This document shows, one piece after another, positions 40,944-49,552 of a stretch of 64,000 bases of DNA. Source of the stretch: an uncultured Bacteroidales bacterium. GTDB lineage: Bacteria > Bacteroidota > Bacteroidia > Bacteroidales > UBA932. Position numbers and translations under genes: made by a program. The first letter of the stretch is position 1, and each line of letters begins with the position of its first letter. The stretch lies in contig CAMVKH010000003.1 in the NCBI GenBank assembly GCA_947168065.1, positions 124,001 to 188,000 on the forward strand. The letters run 5' to 3'. The notes under the pieces were generated by a model. The model was given only the letters and a program-made list of their open reading frames with translations. It made no database searches and had not been told where the DNA came from.

Positions 40944-42245
40944 TTATGCGAATTTCAGGATGAAATAATTCTTCTTGCCTTTCTGCACGAGGATGTACTT
41001 TCCGTCGAGCAGCAGTTCGTCCGTCAGCTGCAGGGCTGCATCGGATACCTTCTCCTTGTTGATGCTCAGGCCGCCGCCCTGGATCATCTTGCGGCATTCG
41101 CCCTTGCTGGGGAAGACATCCGTGCGCACGGCGAGCATCTCGAGGATGTCGCAGGGCAGGCTGTCACCCGGCAGGGTGAACTGGGGCACGTTGTTGAACA
41201 CCGAGAGGAAGGTGCGCTCGTCCAGCGCCTTGAGCGCCTCGACGGTACCTTTGCCGAAGAGCATCTGGGAGGCTGCCACGGCATTGTCGTATTCTTTCTG
41301 GCCGTGGACCATCACGGTCACTTCGCGTGCGAGGAGTTTCTGGAGCTCGCGGCGTTCGGGGGCTTCGCGATGGGCTACAATGGCCTGCTCGATGGTTTCC
41401 CGGTCGAGCATCGTGAAGATCTTGATGTAGCGCTCGGCGTCCTCGTCGGAGACATTGAGCCAGAACTGGTAGAATTCGTACGGGGAGGTGCGCTCGGCGT
41501 CAAGCCAGACGTTTCCTTTCTCGGTCTTGCCGAATTTCGTGCCGTCGGCCTTGCGGATGAGCGGGCAGGTGAGGGCGAAGGCCTCGCCGCCGTCCATGCG
41601 GCGGATCAGCTCGCTGCCGGTGGTGATGTTGCCCCACTGGTCGCTGCCGCCCAGCTGGAGGACGCAGCCCTTGTTCTTCCACAGCCAGTAGAAGTCGTAG
41701 CCCTGCATCAGCTGGTAGCTGAACTCGGTGAACGACATGCCTTCGCTCGAATCCCTCGAGAGGCGTTTCTTCACGGAGTCCTTGGCCATCATATAGTTGA
41801 CGGTGATGTGCTTGCCGATGTCGCGGATGAAATTGATGAAGGAATAGTCCTTCATCCAGTCGTAGTTGTTGACCAGCTCGGCCTTGTTGGGCGCGTCGGA
41901 GTCGAAGTCCAGGAAGCGGGCCAGCTGGGCCTTGAGGCAGGCAACGTTGTGTGCGAGCGTCTCTTCGTCGAGCAGATTGCGCTCCGCCGATTTCATCGAC
42001 GGGTCGCCGATCATGCCCGTGGCGCCGCCCACCAGGGCGATGGGCTTGTGGCCGCAGTTCTGGAAATGTTTGAGGATCATCACGCTGACCAGATGTCCGA
42101 TATGCAGCGAGTCCGCCGTCGGGTCGATGCCTACATAGGCTGCCTGCGGACCTTCCATGAGTTTTTCTTCGGTTCCCGGCATGATGTCCTGGATCATGCC
42201 GCGCCACTCAAGTTCCTTGACAAAATTCTTCATCGTATCTTCCAT
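40944..42245 (-). CDS. tyrS: Tyrosyl-tRNA synthetase
   Basis: TyrS charges tRNA-Tyr. The 433-residue class I synthetase has its HIGH motif as HIGHLVSVM (about residue 46), the substrate region [20 protein letters not shown] with QWGN, and KMSKS-equivalent [13 protein letters not shown] (about 240). The C-terminal S4-like RNA-binding domain closes it ([19 protein letters not shown] near 385). The ATG at 42245 is 3 bp after the PPTase stop codon; an in-frame ATG four codons later is also possible. Operon order PPTase-tyrS-rbfA-permease is not one I know as conserved. Confidence 0.97.
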   Translation of the reverse strand: MEDTMKNFVKELEWRGMIQDIMPGTEEKLMEGPQAAYVGIDPTADSLHIGHLVSVMILKHFQNCGHKPIALVGGATGMIGDPSMKSAERNLLDEETLAHNVACLKAQLARFLDFDSDAPNKAELVNNYDWMKDYSFINFIRDIGKHITVNYMMAKDSVKKRLSRDSSEGMSFTEFSYQLMQGYDFYWLWKNKGCVLQLGGSDQWGNITTGSELIRRMDGGEAFALTCPLIRKADGTKFGKTEKGNVWLDAERTSPYEFYQFWLNVSDEDAERYIKIFTMLDRETIEQAIVAHREAPERRELQKLLAREVTVMVHGQKEYDNAVAASQMLFGKGTVEALKALDERTFLSVFNNVPQFTLPGDSLPCDILEMLAVRTDVFPSKGECRKMIQGGGLSINKEKVSDAALQLTDELLLDGKYILVQKGKKNYFILKFA

Positions 42246-42248
42246 TTT

Positions 42249-42884
42249 TTATCCAACGACCCACACCATCACGTGGTTCTCAAATACCTCATAGCTGAGC
42301 TCGAACTCCAGCTCCGTGCCGTCCTTGTGCGTGAACGTGGCTTCGATCTGGCCCTCGTCGCGGGGGTTGAAACGCTCGACCTCGATCTGTTCGGCAAAGT
42401 CTACGCCGGAAATCGACATGCGCTTGTAGATGGCTTCCTTGGCGCACCAGTAGATGGCCAGCTGGAGGTTCTTCTTGCGTTCGTCGAGATCGTCGATCTC
42501 GTCTTCCGAGAGCGCTTTCTTCTCCACGGCCGAGAAGTCGCGGTCGAGACATTCGATGTCGATGCCCAGGTCCTCGTCGGGATGCAGGATGATGGCCACG
42601 AAGCGGTTCGTGTGGGAGATGCTGATCTCCATCGCCGTATTCTGCAGGTACGGCTTGCCGTTATCGTGGTGGCCCAGGTAGAGCTTTTCGGGGAAAATCT
42701 CGTTGAGCAGGGCGCGTTCGGCCAGTTTCTCCTTGCGGCGGGCCTCGCTGCGGGTAAACGAGAGTTCCTCCAGTTCATCGTCCGGGACGGACGTGGAGGC
42801 CATCAGCTCTTCCTCGGTTTCGGTAATCTCCCAGACGTAAATCCGGGCGTCGTCGTCGAGTTCTTTTTTCAGGTAAAGTGCCAT
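42249..42884 (-). CDS. 4'-phosphopantetheinyl transferase (Sfp type)
   Basis: A 211-residue PPTase that attaches the phosphopantetheine arm of CoA to carrier proteins such as acyl carrier protein. The metal/CoA motifs are present: MEISISHTNRFVAIILHP, LGIDIECLDRDF (GIDIE) and the WCAKEAIYK signature (WxxKEA). The ATG at 42884 is chosen over one seven codons upstream because MALYLKKELDDDARIYVWEI is the usual Bacteroidota start. The N-terminal pseudo-repeat domain is short but intact. It follows the tRNA-Gln gene and may be co-transcribed with it. Confidence 0.92.
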   Translation of the reverse strand: MALYLKKELDDDARIYVWEITETEEELMASTSVPDDELEELSFTRSEARRKEKLAERALLNEIFPEKLYLGHHDNGKPYLQNTAMEISISHTNRFVAIILHPDEDLGIDIECLDRDFSAVEKKALSEDEIDDLDERKKNLQLAIYWCAKEAIYKRMSISGVDFAEQIEVERFNPRDEGQIEATFTHKDGTELEFELSYEVFENHVMVWVVG

Positions 42885-42993
42885 AGTGGTTTGGAGAAAC
42901 ACCACATGGCCGGAAGCCAGGATATTCGGCTCCCGTCGGTACTATTCAGACTACTCGGAGGTTCCACAGTGGTGTCTTCGTTGGTTAATCTTG

Positions 42994-43064
42994 TTGAGAT
43001 ATCAGGATTCGAACCTGAACAAACAGAACCAAAATCTGTTGTGCTACCATTACACCATATCTCA
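42994..43064 (-). tRNA. tRNA-Gln (anticodon UUG)
   Basis: The minus strand gives a 71-nt cloverleaf. Acceptor TGAGATA (43058-43064 complement) pairs with TATCTCA (42995-43001 complement), discriminator A. The D-loop holds AATGGTAGC. The anticodon stem ACAGA/TCTGT frames TTTTGGT (anticodon TTG). The T arm is CAGGTTCGAATCCTG. CCA is not encoded (ACAA follows). A family-B repeat begins just upstream of its 5' end, and a candidate promoter box lies about 170 nt further up. Confidence 0.95.
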
Positions 43065-43068
43065 GTAC

Positions 43069-43360
43069 TGGGGCTCCGCCCCAAACCCCGCCGCTCCAGC
43101 CTTGCTGTCCCACGGGCTCGCCCTGCTCGGCTTCCGCTAGCGGCTGATGCCGCTTGGGTTTGCTGCCCGGTCTCCGCTAGCGCCTGATGGCGCTTGGGTT
43201 TGCCGCTTGGCGTTCCGCTTTGGGGACTAAGCCACAAAGGTATTAATTATTTTTGATTATCGTTGGTTTTTGATGAAATCTGTTTTCAACCAGCCTTGCT
43301 TTTGCTGGAAGTCAAGTCAGCTATTGCGATAGCTGCGAGACTGGAGGCAAAAGCTATCTG
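43069..43360 (+). repeat. Composite intergenic repeat (family B), diverged copy
   Basis: Shares GTACTGGGGCTCCGCCCCAA, CCGCCGCTCC, and TCCGCTAGCGGCTGATGCCG with the other copies, and ends in AGCTGCGAGACTGGAGGCAA. It carries the TCCGCTAG...TTGGGTTTG unit twice (hairpins at 43140-43153 and 43180-43193). Confidence 0.8.
43235..43242 (-). promoter_or_regulatory. Candidate -7 box (TACCTTTG) for tRNA-Gln
   Basis: Matches TAnnTTTG. It would give the tRNA precursor a leader of about 165 nt that includes the family-B hairpins. Confidence 0.4.
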
Positions 43361-43364
43361 ATGG

Positions 43365-44351
43365 TTAATAGCCTTGGGCTTTGATGGGGAGTTCGGCGCC
43401 TTCGGGGGTGACCAGGACGGGGCCGACTTCGGGGCGGGCGAGGTGGCCGATGATTTCGAAGTCGTGGAATTCCTTGCGGAAGGTTTCGTGAGCGTCGATG
43501 GGGATGACGAAGAGGAACTTGTAATCGTCGCCGCCGTTCATGGCGGCCGTCACGACGTCCATGTCGATCTCTTCGGCCATGGCGAAGGTCTGCGAGGAGA
43601 TGGGGATCTTCTCGAGATAGACTTTGGCGCCAAGGCCGGTTTCGCGGGTGAGCCGGATGACGGCTTCGCCGAGGCCGCGGGTGAGGAAACAGCCGCGGGA
43701 GGGCAGGATGCCGGCTTCAAGGAAGCGCGACACTATGTCGGGCTTGATCTCGGGACTCAGATAGCTGGCCAGTACGGCTTTGTAGGGACTCAGGTCGGGC
43801 TGTTCGCCGGTGCCGGTGAACGCCACCTTCTCGCGCTCGAGCACGTGCAGGCCCATATAGGCGGCGCCCACGTGGCCGCTCAGGCAGAGCAGGTCCATGC
43901 TCTTGGCCGGCTGCGTCTTCTCCAGGACGGTCTTTTTCTGCAGACCTGTGGCCGACAGGCTGATGGCCAGGCCGTTGACCGAGGGGACGAGTTCCAGGGA
44001 GAGCTGCTTGATGCCGTGTTCGCGGCAGGCGGCCAGCATGCCTTCCCAAAGAGCGGCGACGTCTTCGTAGCAGAAGCGTTTCGACAGGCCGAGGACGACC
44101 GACAGGCCGTCCGGCTGGTGCAGGGCGGCGTAGAGTTCGCCCAGGACGCAGAGGACGGTCTTGTAGCCCAGGTGTTTGAGCGGTGTGTAGACCAGGTCGA
44201 AGTCGCAGCCTTCCAGCAGCAGTTTGTGGGCGCTGCGGACGGAACCTCTGCCGCCGGCGGGAAGGGAGGGGTTGTTGGTATAGCCGCTTCCTTCGAAGAG
44301 GCGTTCGAGGACGGCCTGTTTGCCGAGTTGTGCTATTTCCGTTCGGGACAT
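43365..44351 (-). CDS. thiL: ThiL-like / AIR synthase-related kinase-fold protein
   Basis: A 328-residue member of the PurM/ThiL fold; ThiL phosphorylates thiamine phosphate to thiamine diphosphate. Visible features are the N-terminal LFEGSGYTNNPSLPAG segment, the CDFDLVYTPLKHLGYKTVL stretch at about residues 49-67, LCLSGHVGAAYMGLHVLERE near 155, and MDVVTAAMNGGDDYKFLFVI at about 260 (the GGDDY/EL region of the family). The metal-binding aspartates typical of the N-terminus are less canonical, so the thiamine assignment is probable rather than certain. It starts 24 bp before the metallophosphoesterase stop boundary and likely shares that transcript. Confidence 0.75.
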   Translation of the reverse strand: MSRTEIAQLGKQAVLERLFEGSGYTNNPSLPAGGRGSVRSAHKLLLEGCDFDLVYTPLKHLGYKTVLCVLGELYAALHQPDGLSVVLGLSKRFCYEDVAALWEGMLAACREHGIKQLSLELVPSVNGLAISLSATGLQKKTVLEKTQPAKSMDLLCLSGHVGAAYMGLHVLEREKVAFTGTGEQPDLSPYKAVLASYLSPEIKPDIVSRFLEAGILPSRGCFLTRGLGEAVIRLTRETGLGAKVYLEKIPISSQTFAMAEEIDMDVVTAAMNGGDDYKFLFVIPIDAHETFRKEFHDFEIIGHLARPEVGPVLVTPEGAELPIKAQGY

Positions 44352-44375
44352 CTTGTTGGGGTTTGATTCAGGCGG

Positions 44376-46850
44376 TTATTTGACGGGAAGGGTCCTGGTC
44401 GGGACGACGACGTTGCCCGCCTCGTCGTAGATGGTCAGGCTGATGCGGCCGCGCTCGACCTGGACGTCGAGCCGCGACTCGTTGTCGTTGACCAGGATGG
44501 GGAAGCCGTTGTTCATCGTGCCGGCCGGGATGAAGTGATATTCGTGCAGGTCGGCGCCGATCATCAGGTCGACCCCTGCCTTGTCCAGGAGCGGGAGGAA
44601 GTTGTGGTTCATCCAGCTGTGCGGGACGAAATCGTCGGGCACGCCGAAATCGACCATCGGCGCGTGCATGATGCAGATCTTGACGGGCGCCTTGCGGAAG
44701 GCGGGCTCCTTCATGGCTTCCTCGGCCCAGGCCATCTGCTCGCGGAGGTACGATTCGTAGATCCGGTCGCCGGACAGGGCGAGGGAGTTCTTCACACCGG
44801 TTTCACCGCAGTCCAGTACGATGAAGGCGACGGGGCCTTCGCGGAACGTATAGTAATACGGTGCCCCTTCGGCCTTCGGGAACACTTTCTCGACCAGCGT
44901 CACGCCGCTGCCGCGGCCTTCGTGATTGCCGCGGGCAAAGACGACGGGCAGGTCGGCGCCGCAATCGCCCAGCTGCCCGACCTCATAGTGGAGCAGGCTG
45001 TCGAGCGGCCAGTTGCCGGCCGAGATGATGTCGCCGTTGAGGACCAGGAAGTCGTTGTCCTTCACATTGATATCATCGAGTAGTGCGGCATAGTGGTCGA
45101 GACGCATGTGGACATCGTTCATGACGGTGAAGTGGCAGGTCTTGCGGTTGGGATCGAAGGTCGTCACATGGTGCCGTTCCGAAAGCATGTCCCGTCCGTA
45201 GGCGGGACGGCGCGGATTGGTGGGATCGACCACCCGGTTGCCGACGCGGTAGCCGTACTGGGCACCGCGCGAAAGGCCGTCGACGCGGACGCAGTGGTAG
45301 GTACCGAACAATTTCCTTCCGGCATATTCCTCGTAGATCCGGCGCCCGTTGTCGAGCTGGACGAAGCCCTGGCAGGCGATGTCGGTCGACCAGAGGACGG
45401 TGAAGGCGTCTTCGCTCATATCCGTCACCCAAGGGCCATAGACCATGTGCGAATCCTGGGCTTCCGTGCGGGGCTTGGCCGGAACGACCGTACTGTCGAT
45501 GTGGTTGCCGTGACGGTCCATCAGCATCAGGGCGATCCGCTGAGGGTTCACGTCCATGTGGATGGCGCTGACCGAGTGGGAGCCTTCGGTCCAGCGGAAG
45601 GCGATCTTGTCCTCGTTCTTCATCGGCGTTTCGGAGAAGTCGCGGCCGCGGTCGTTGTCGGAGGAGGAGGTCTGGATATAGACGGTGCCGGTGGTGCCGT
45701 CGGTGACCTGGTCGTCGTAGAGGGGCAGGGAACGCACGTACACGTGGTTGTTGCCGGCTACGGCCAGGTCGACGCCCATTTCATCGAAGACCCGGTGCCA
45801 GCGGGCGTACTGATAGCTGTTTCCGGTGATGCCCGAGAACCACTCGTAGTGCATGCAGACCACCACGAAGGTCGGCGGATTCTCGCTGCCCCGCTCAAAG
45901 TGGATGCAGTTGCGGAGCCATTCTTCCGCCAGGGCGAACTCCTCGTTGTTGGTCGTATCCTCGGTGTTGAGCATGATGAACAGGGTATTGCCGTAGCGGA
46001 AATGGTAGCAGACGCCCATCTCCCGTTCATAGCCGTTCTGCGGGTAGTAGGAAGTCCCGACGAAGAACGGGTTCGGGAAAGCGAAATCGTGCGAAACCTG
46101 GGACTTCCGCGTCCAGTTGTCGTGGTTGCCGTTGACCCGGGCCCAGAAGAATTCGTTGAAATTGTCTTCCTCGAACATCCGGCGCCAGAAGGAATAGCTG
46201 CCGCCCCAGGCCACCACGTCGCCGGGGCTGAAGATCCAGTCGATCGAAGGATCGAAATCCTGCATCGTGTCGATCATGCCCATGGCGGCTTCCAGCCGGC
46301 CCGGAAGGGGCGAATAGCTATGGAAGTCGGAAATGATGCAGGCCGACCAGTTCGGCGCGCCGGCCGTCCGGAAATAGTGTTCGGAACTCCGGGCAATGGG
46401 GGTATCTCCTTTTTTCTCTTTCTCCAGGATGACGTATTTGTAGTCCGTGTCGGGCTTGAGGTCCGTGACCATCACGCCGCACTTGGTGAAGACGGGGTCT
46501 TCTATGATGTCGCTGCCGTCGGGCGCTTTGGAAGAAAAGCCCCTGAACGCTTCGAAGCGCTTGTGCTGGGTAGGCGCGATGTCGCGGGCGGCTTCCCAGT
46601 GCGTGTCGGCGACTTCGGTGAGCCGGACACAGGTATTCTTGAATGTGGTGTCGCACGACCAGCTGATGCACATCGCGACCGAGGCGTCGTCGCCCGGTCC
46701 GGTAGAGATGCTGAAGAGTTTGTCCGAGACGGGGAGGCCGGCGGGCGGCGGCGTGCCGGCCGACAGCACGACGATCGCCAGGGCGAGAAGGACCTGGCGG
46801 AAGAAAGCGGTAAGCGGAGCGTTCATAGCGGAAGCAGGGTTCGATTTCAT
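44376..46850 (-). CDS. Exported protein with two tandem metallophosphoesterase domains
   Basis: An 824-residue exported protein. The signal peptide is best read from the internal ATG at 46826 (MNAPLTAFFRQVLLALAIVV); ATG 46850 is the first after the promoter. Two complete calcineurin-type units follow. Unit 1 has IISDFHSYS, FSPGDVVAWGG, VNGNHDNW, CMHYEWFSG and AGNNHVY. Unit 2 has VMNDVHMRLD, LNGDIISAG, ARGNHEGRG, IMHAPMVD and GADLHEY. Each is preceded by a fibronectin-like beta domain as in purple acid phosphatases (for example VMCISWSCDTTFKNTCVR and FTVLWSTDIACQGFVQL). The role is presumably periplasmic phosphoester cleavage with two active sites. The thiL-like gene follows. Confidence 0.88.
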   Translation of the reverse strand: MKSNPASAMNAPLTAFFRQVLLALAIVVLSAGTPPPAGLPVSDKLFSISTGPGDDASVAMCISWSCDTTFKNTCVRLTEVADTHWEAARDIAPTQHKRFEAFRGFSSKAPDGSDIIEDPVFTKCGVMVTDLKPDTDYKYVILEKEKKGDTPIARSSEHYFRTAGAPNWSACIISDFHSYSPLPGRLEAAMGMIDTMQDFDPSIDWIFSPGDVVAWGGSYSFWRRMFEEDNFNEFFWARVNGNHDNWTRKSQVSHDFAFPNPFFVGTSYYPQNGYEREMGVCYHFRYGNTLFIMLNTEDTTNNEEFALAEEWLRNCIHFERGSENPPTFVVVCMHYEWFSGITGNSYQYARWHRVFDEMGVDLAVAGNNHVYVRSLPLYDDQVTDGTTGTVYIQTSSSDNDRGRDFSETPMKNEDKIAFRWTEGSHSVSAIHMDVNPQRIALMLMDRHGNHIDSTVVPAKPRTEAQDSHMVYGPWVTDMSEDAFTVLWSTDIACQGFVQLDNGRRIYEEYAGRKLFGTYHCVRVDGLSRGAQYGYRVGNRVVDPTNPRRPAYGRDMLSERHHVTTFDPNRKTCHFTVMNDVHMRLDHYAALLDDINVKDNDFLVLNGDIISAGNWPLDSLLHYEVGQLGDCGADLPVVFARGNHEGRGSGVTLVEKVFPKAEGAPYYYTFREGPVAFIVLDCGETGVKNSLALSGDRIYESYLREQMAWAEEAMKEPAFRKAPVKICIMHAPMVDFGVPDDFVPHSWMNHNFLPLLDKAGVDLMIGADLHEYHFIPAGTMNNGFPILVNDNESRLDVQVERGRISLTIYDEAGNVVVPTRTLPVK

Positions 46851-46861
46851 CGGATGAAATA

Positions 46862-46869
46862 CAAAGATA
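46862..46869 (-). promoter_or_regulatory. -7 box (TATCTTTG) for the double metallophosphoesterase gene
   Basis: Exact match ending 11 nt before ATG 46850 (35 nt before ATG 46826). Confidence 0.6.
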
Positions 46870-46987
46870 ACAAAAATTACCCCCGGAATCATTCACAATT
46901 TGCGTCTGGCGGGCCTCAAGTGCACAATGTTGATTTGTCTGTTGAAAAATTGCTTCCGCCACCCTCAGCACGGGCGTCAAATTCGCG

Positions 46988-46995
46988 TAACTTCG
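46988..46995 (+). promoter_or_regulatory. Near-match -7 box (TAACTTCG) for nrdJ
   Basis: One deviation from TAnnTTTG; 27 nt before the nrdJ ATG. I see no cobalamin-riboswitch-like structure in the leader. Confidence 0.4.
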
Positions 46996-47022
46996 TACTC
47001 CGTTTTTTGAAAATACTCCGTG

Positions 47023-49548
47023 ATGAAAACCTATACCTACGAAGAAGCTTTTGCTGCCAGCCTGGCCTATTTCCATGGCGATGAGCTTGCAGCCTCGGTC
47101 TGGATCAACAAATACGCCGTCAAAGACTCCTACGGCAACCTGTACGAAAAATCGCCGGATGATATGCATCACCGTCTGGCGGCAGAGTTCGCCCGTATCG
47201 AGCGCAACTATCCCGACCCGATGGATGAGGAGACGATCTATCAGCTGCTGAAGGATTTCCGTTTCGTCATCCCGCAAGGCGGCCCGATGACCGGCATCGG
47301 CAACGAGCACCAGGTAGCCTCGCTGAGCAACTGCTTCGTGATCGGTCACGACCGGCCGGCCGACTCCTACGGCGGCATCCTGATGGTCGACCAGGAGCAG
47401 GTGCAGCTGATGAAGCGCCGCGGCGGCGTGGGCCACGATCTCTCGCAGATCCGTCCCACGGGCAGCCCCGTGCTCAACAGCGCCCTTACTTCCACGGGTA
47501 TCGTTCCCTTCATGGAGCGCTTCTCCAACTCCACGCGCGAAGTGGCCCAGGACGGCCGCCGCGGCGCCCTGATGCTGACCATCTCGATCAAGCATCCGGA
47601 TTCCGAGCGTTTCATCGACGCGAAGATGGAGCAGGGCAAGGTGACGGGTGCCAACGTCTCGGTGAAGATCGACGACGAGTTCATGCGCGCCGCGCTCTCC
47701 GGCAGCCCTTACAAACTCCAGTATCCGGTCTACAGCGACAATCCGAAGGTCGAGCGGACCATCGACGCCGCCAGCCTCTGGAAGAAGATCATCCACAATG
47801 CCTGGAAGTCGGCCGAGCCGGGCGTCCTGTTCTGGGACACCGTGCTGCGCGAATCCGTGCCCGACTGCTACGCCGACAAGGGTTACCGTACGGTCAGTAC
47901 GAACCCTTGCGGCGAAATTCCACTCTGTCCCTACGACAGCTGCCGCCTGATCGCGATGAACCTCTATTCCTACGTAAAGAATCCGTTCACCAAGCGTGCC
48001 CGTTTCGACTGGGAGCTGTTCCGGGACCACGTGGGCAAAACCATGCGTCTGATGGACGACCTGATCGACCTGGAGATGGAGAAGATTGAACTGATCCTCA
48101 AGAAGATCGAACACGACCCGGAAGACGACGAGGTCAAGCGCATCGAGCACAATCTCTGGCTCAAGATCCGCAAGAAGACGCTCGGCGGCCGTCGTACCGG
48201 TCTGGGCATCACGGCCGAAGGCGACATGCTCGCCGCCCTGGGCCTGACCTACGGATCGCCCGAGGCCATTGAGTTCGCCGTGCAGGTGCAGAAGACCCTG
48301 GCCGTGGAGGCCTACCGTGCCTCGGTCGACATGGCCGCCGGTCGGGGCGCCTTCCCGATCTACGACGCCGCCAAGGAGGAGCACAACCCGATGATCCTGC
48401 GCATCAAGGCTGCCGACCCCGAGCTTTACGAGCGGATGGTCGCCACCGGCCGCCGCAACATCTCGATGCTGACCATAGCCCCGACCGGTACCACCAGCCT
48501 GATGACGCAGACCACTTCGGGCATCGAACCCGTGTTCCGCCCGTTCTACCTGCGTCGCAAGAAGGTCAACCCCAACGACAAGAACGCCAAGATCTCCTTC
48601 AAGGACGAGAAGGGCGACTGCTTCGAGGAGTACTTCGTGTTCCACCACAAGTTCCTCGACTGGGCCGAGATTGCCGGGTACAAGCGTGAGGACGTCCTCA
48701 AGATGGGCCAGGCGGAGCTCGACGAACTCGTGGCCCGCTCGCCGTACTACAAGTCCACGGCCGGCGACATCGACTGGGTGGCCAAGGTCCAGATGCAGGG
48801 CCAGATCCAGAAATGGGTCGACCACAGCATCAGCGTGACGGTCAACCTGCCCGAGGACATCAGCGAAGAGATGGTGTCGCAGGTGTACCGCACGGCCTGG
48901 GAGTGCGGCTGCAAGGGCATTACGGTTTACCGCGAGGGTTCCCGCACCGGCGTCCTGGTGTCGAGCGATAAGGACAAGGAGAAGAAAGCGGCCATCAAGC
49001 CGAAGAAGCGTCCGCAGTCGCTCGAGGCCGACGTGATCCGCTTCCGCAACGGCAGCGAGCACTGGATCGCGCTGGTAGGCAAACTGGCAGGTCAGCCCTA
49101 TGAGATCTTCACCGGTATCGTGGACGAGGACACCCGCAACATCCCGCGCAGCATCGAGCACGGCTGGATCGTCAAGGAGAAGGATATGAGCACCGGCAAG
49201 AGCCGCTACGACTTCCATTTCCAGGACAAGTACGGCTATCCCAGCGTGGTGGGCGGCATCTCGCACATGTTCAACAAGGAGTTCTGGAACTACGCCAAAC
49301 TGATCTCCGGCGTGCTGCGCAACGGCATGCCCATCGTGGACGTGGTGAACCTCGTGCAGGGGCTTGAACTCGACAGCGACTCGATCAACACGTGGAAGAA
49401 CGGTGTGGAGCGCGCGCTCAAGCGCTACATCCCCGACGGCACGCGCGACGAATCGGGCAAGAAATGCAAGCACTGCGGCAGTTCGAACCTTGTGTATCAG
49501 GAAGGATGCCTGGTCTGCCTGGACTGCGGCTATTCGAAATGCGGTTAA
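47023..49548 (+). CDS. nrdJ: Adenosylcobalamin-dependent (class II) ribonucleotide reductase
   Basis: NrdJ reduces ribonucleotides to deoxyribonucleotides using vitamin B12 to start radical chemistry, so it works with or without oxygen. The 841-residue protein has SLSNCFVIG (first redox cysteine), GGVGHDLSQIRP, STNPCGEIPLCPYDSC (the radical cysteine and its NxCxE context, near residue 290), and APTGTTSLMTQTTSGIEPV (nucleotide-binding loop). A C-terminal zinc-ribbon-like CKHCGSSNL...CLDCGYSKC carries thiols that re-reduce the site. GTG 47020 directly precedes ATG 47023; ATG is preferred. ispE begins 4 bp after its stop. Confidence 0.97.
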   Translation: MKTYTYEEAFAASLAYFHGDELAASVWINKYAVKDSYGNLYEKSPDDMHHRLAAEFARIERNYPDPMDEETIYQLLKDFRFVIPQGGPMTGIGNEHQVASLSNCFVIGHDRPADSYGGILMVDQEQVQLMKRRGGVGHDLSQIRPTGSPVLNSALTSTGIVPFMERFSNSTREVAQDGRRGALMLTISIKHPDSERFIDAKMEQGKVTGANVSVKIDDEFMRAALSGSPYKLQYPVYSDNPKVERTIDAASLWKKIIHNAWKSAEPGVLFWDTVLRESVPDCYADKGYRTVSTNPCGEIPLCPYDSCRLIAMNLYSYVKNPFTKRARFDWELFRDHVGKTMRLMDDLIDLEMEKIELILKKIEHDPEDDEVKRIEHNLWLKIRKKTLGGRRTGLGITAEGDMLAALGLTYGSPEAIEFAVQVQKTLAVEAYRASVDMAAGRGAFPIYDAAKEEHNPMILRIKAADPELYERMVATGRRNISMLTIAPTGTTSLMTQTTSGIEPVFRPFYLRRKKVNPNDKNAKISFKDEKGDCFEEYFVFHHKFLDWAEIAGYKREDVLKMGQAELDELVARSPYYKSTAGDIDWVAKVQMQGQIQKWVDHSISVTVNLPEDISEEMVSQVYRTAWECGCKGITVYREGSRTGVLVSSDKDKEKKAAIKPKKRPQSLEADVIRFRNGSEHWIALVGKLAGQPYEIFTGIVDEDTRNIPRSIEHGWIVKEKDMSTGKSRYDFHFQDKYGYPSVVGGISHMFNKEFWNYAKLISGVLRNGMPIVDVVNLVQGLELDSDSINTWKNGVERALKRYIPDGTRDESGKKCKHCGSSNLVYQEGCLVCLDCGYSKCG

Positions 49549-49552
49549 GCCT

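Larger units (their letters stand above)
43065..43364. other. Intergenic region between thiL and tRNA-Gln
   Basis: No gene is seen. It is filled by a diverged family-B repeat split by an AT-rich segment (about 43220-43285) that contains a minus-strand -7 box. Confidence 0.75.

Noticed and set aside
46870-47022. Cobalamin riboswitch ahead of the B12-dependent nrdJ
   Set aside because: The gap is short and I find no B12-box-like conserved core or suitable pairing.
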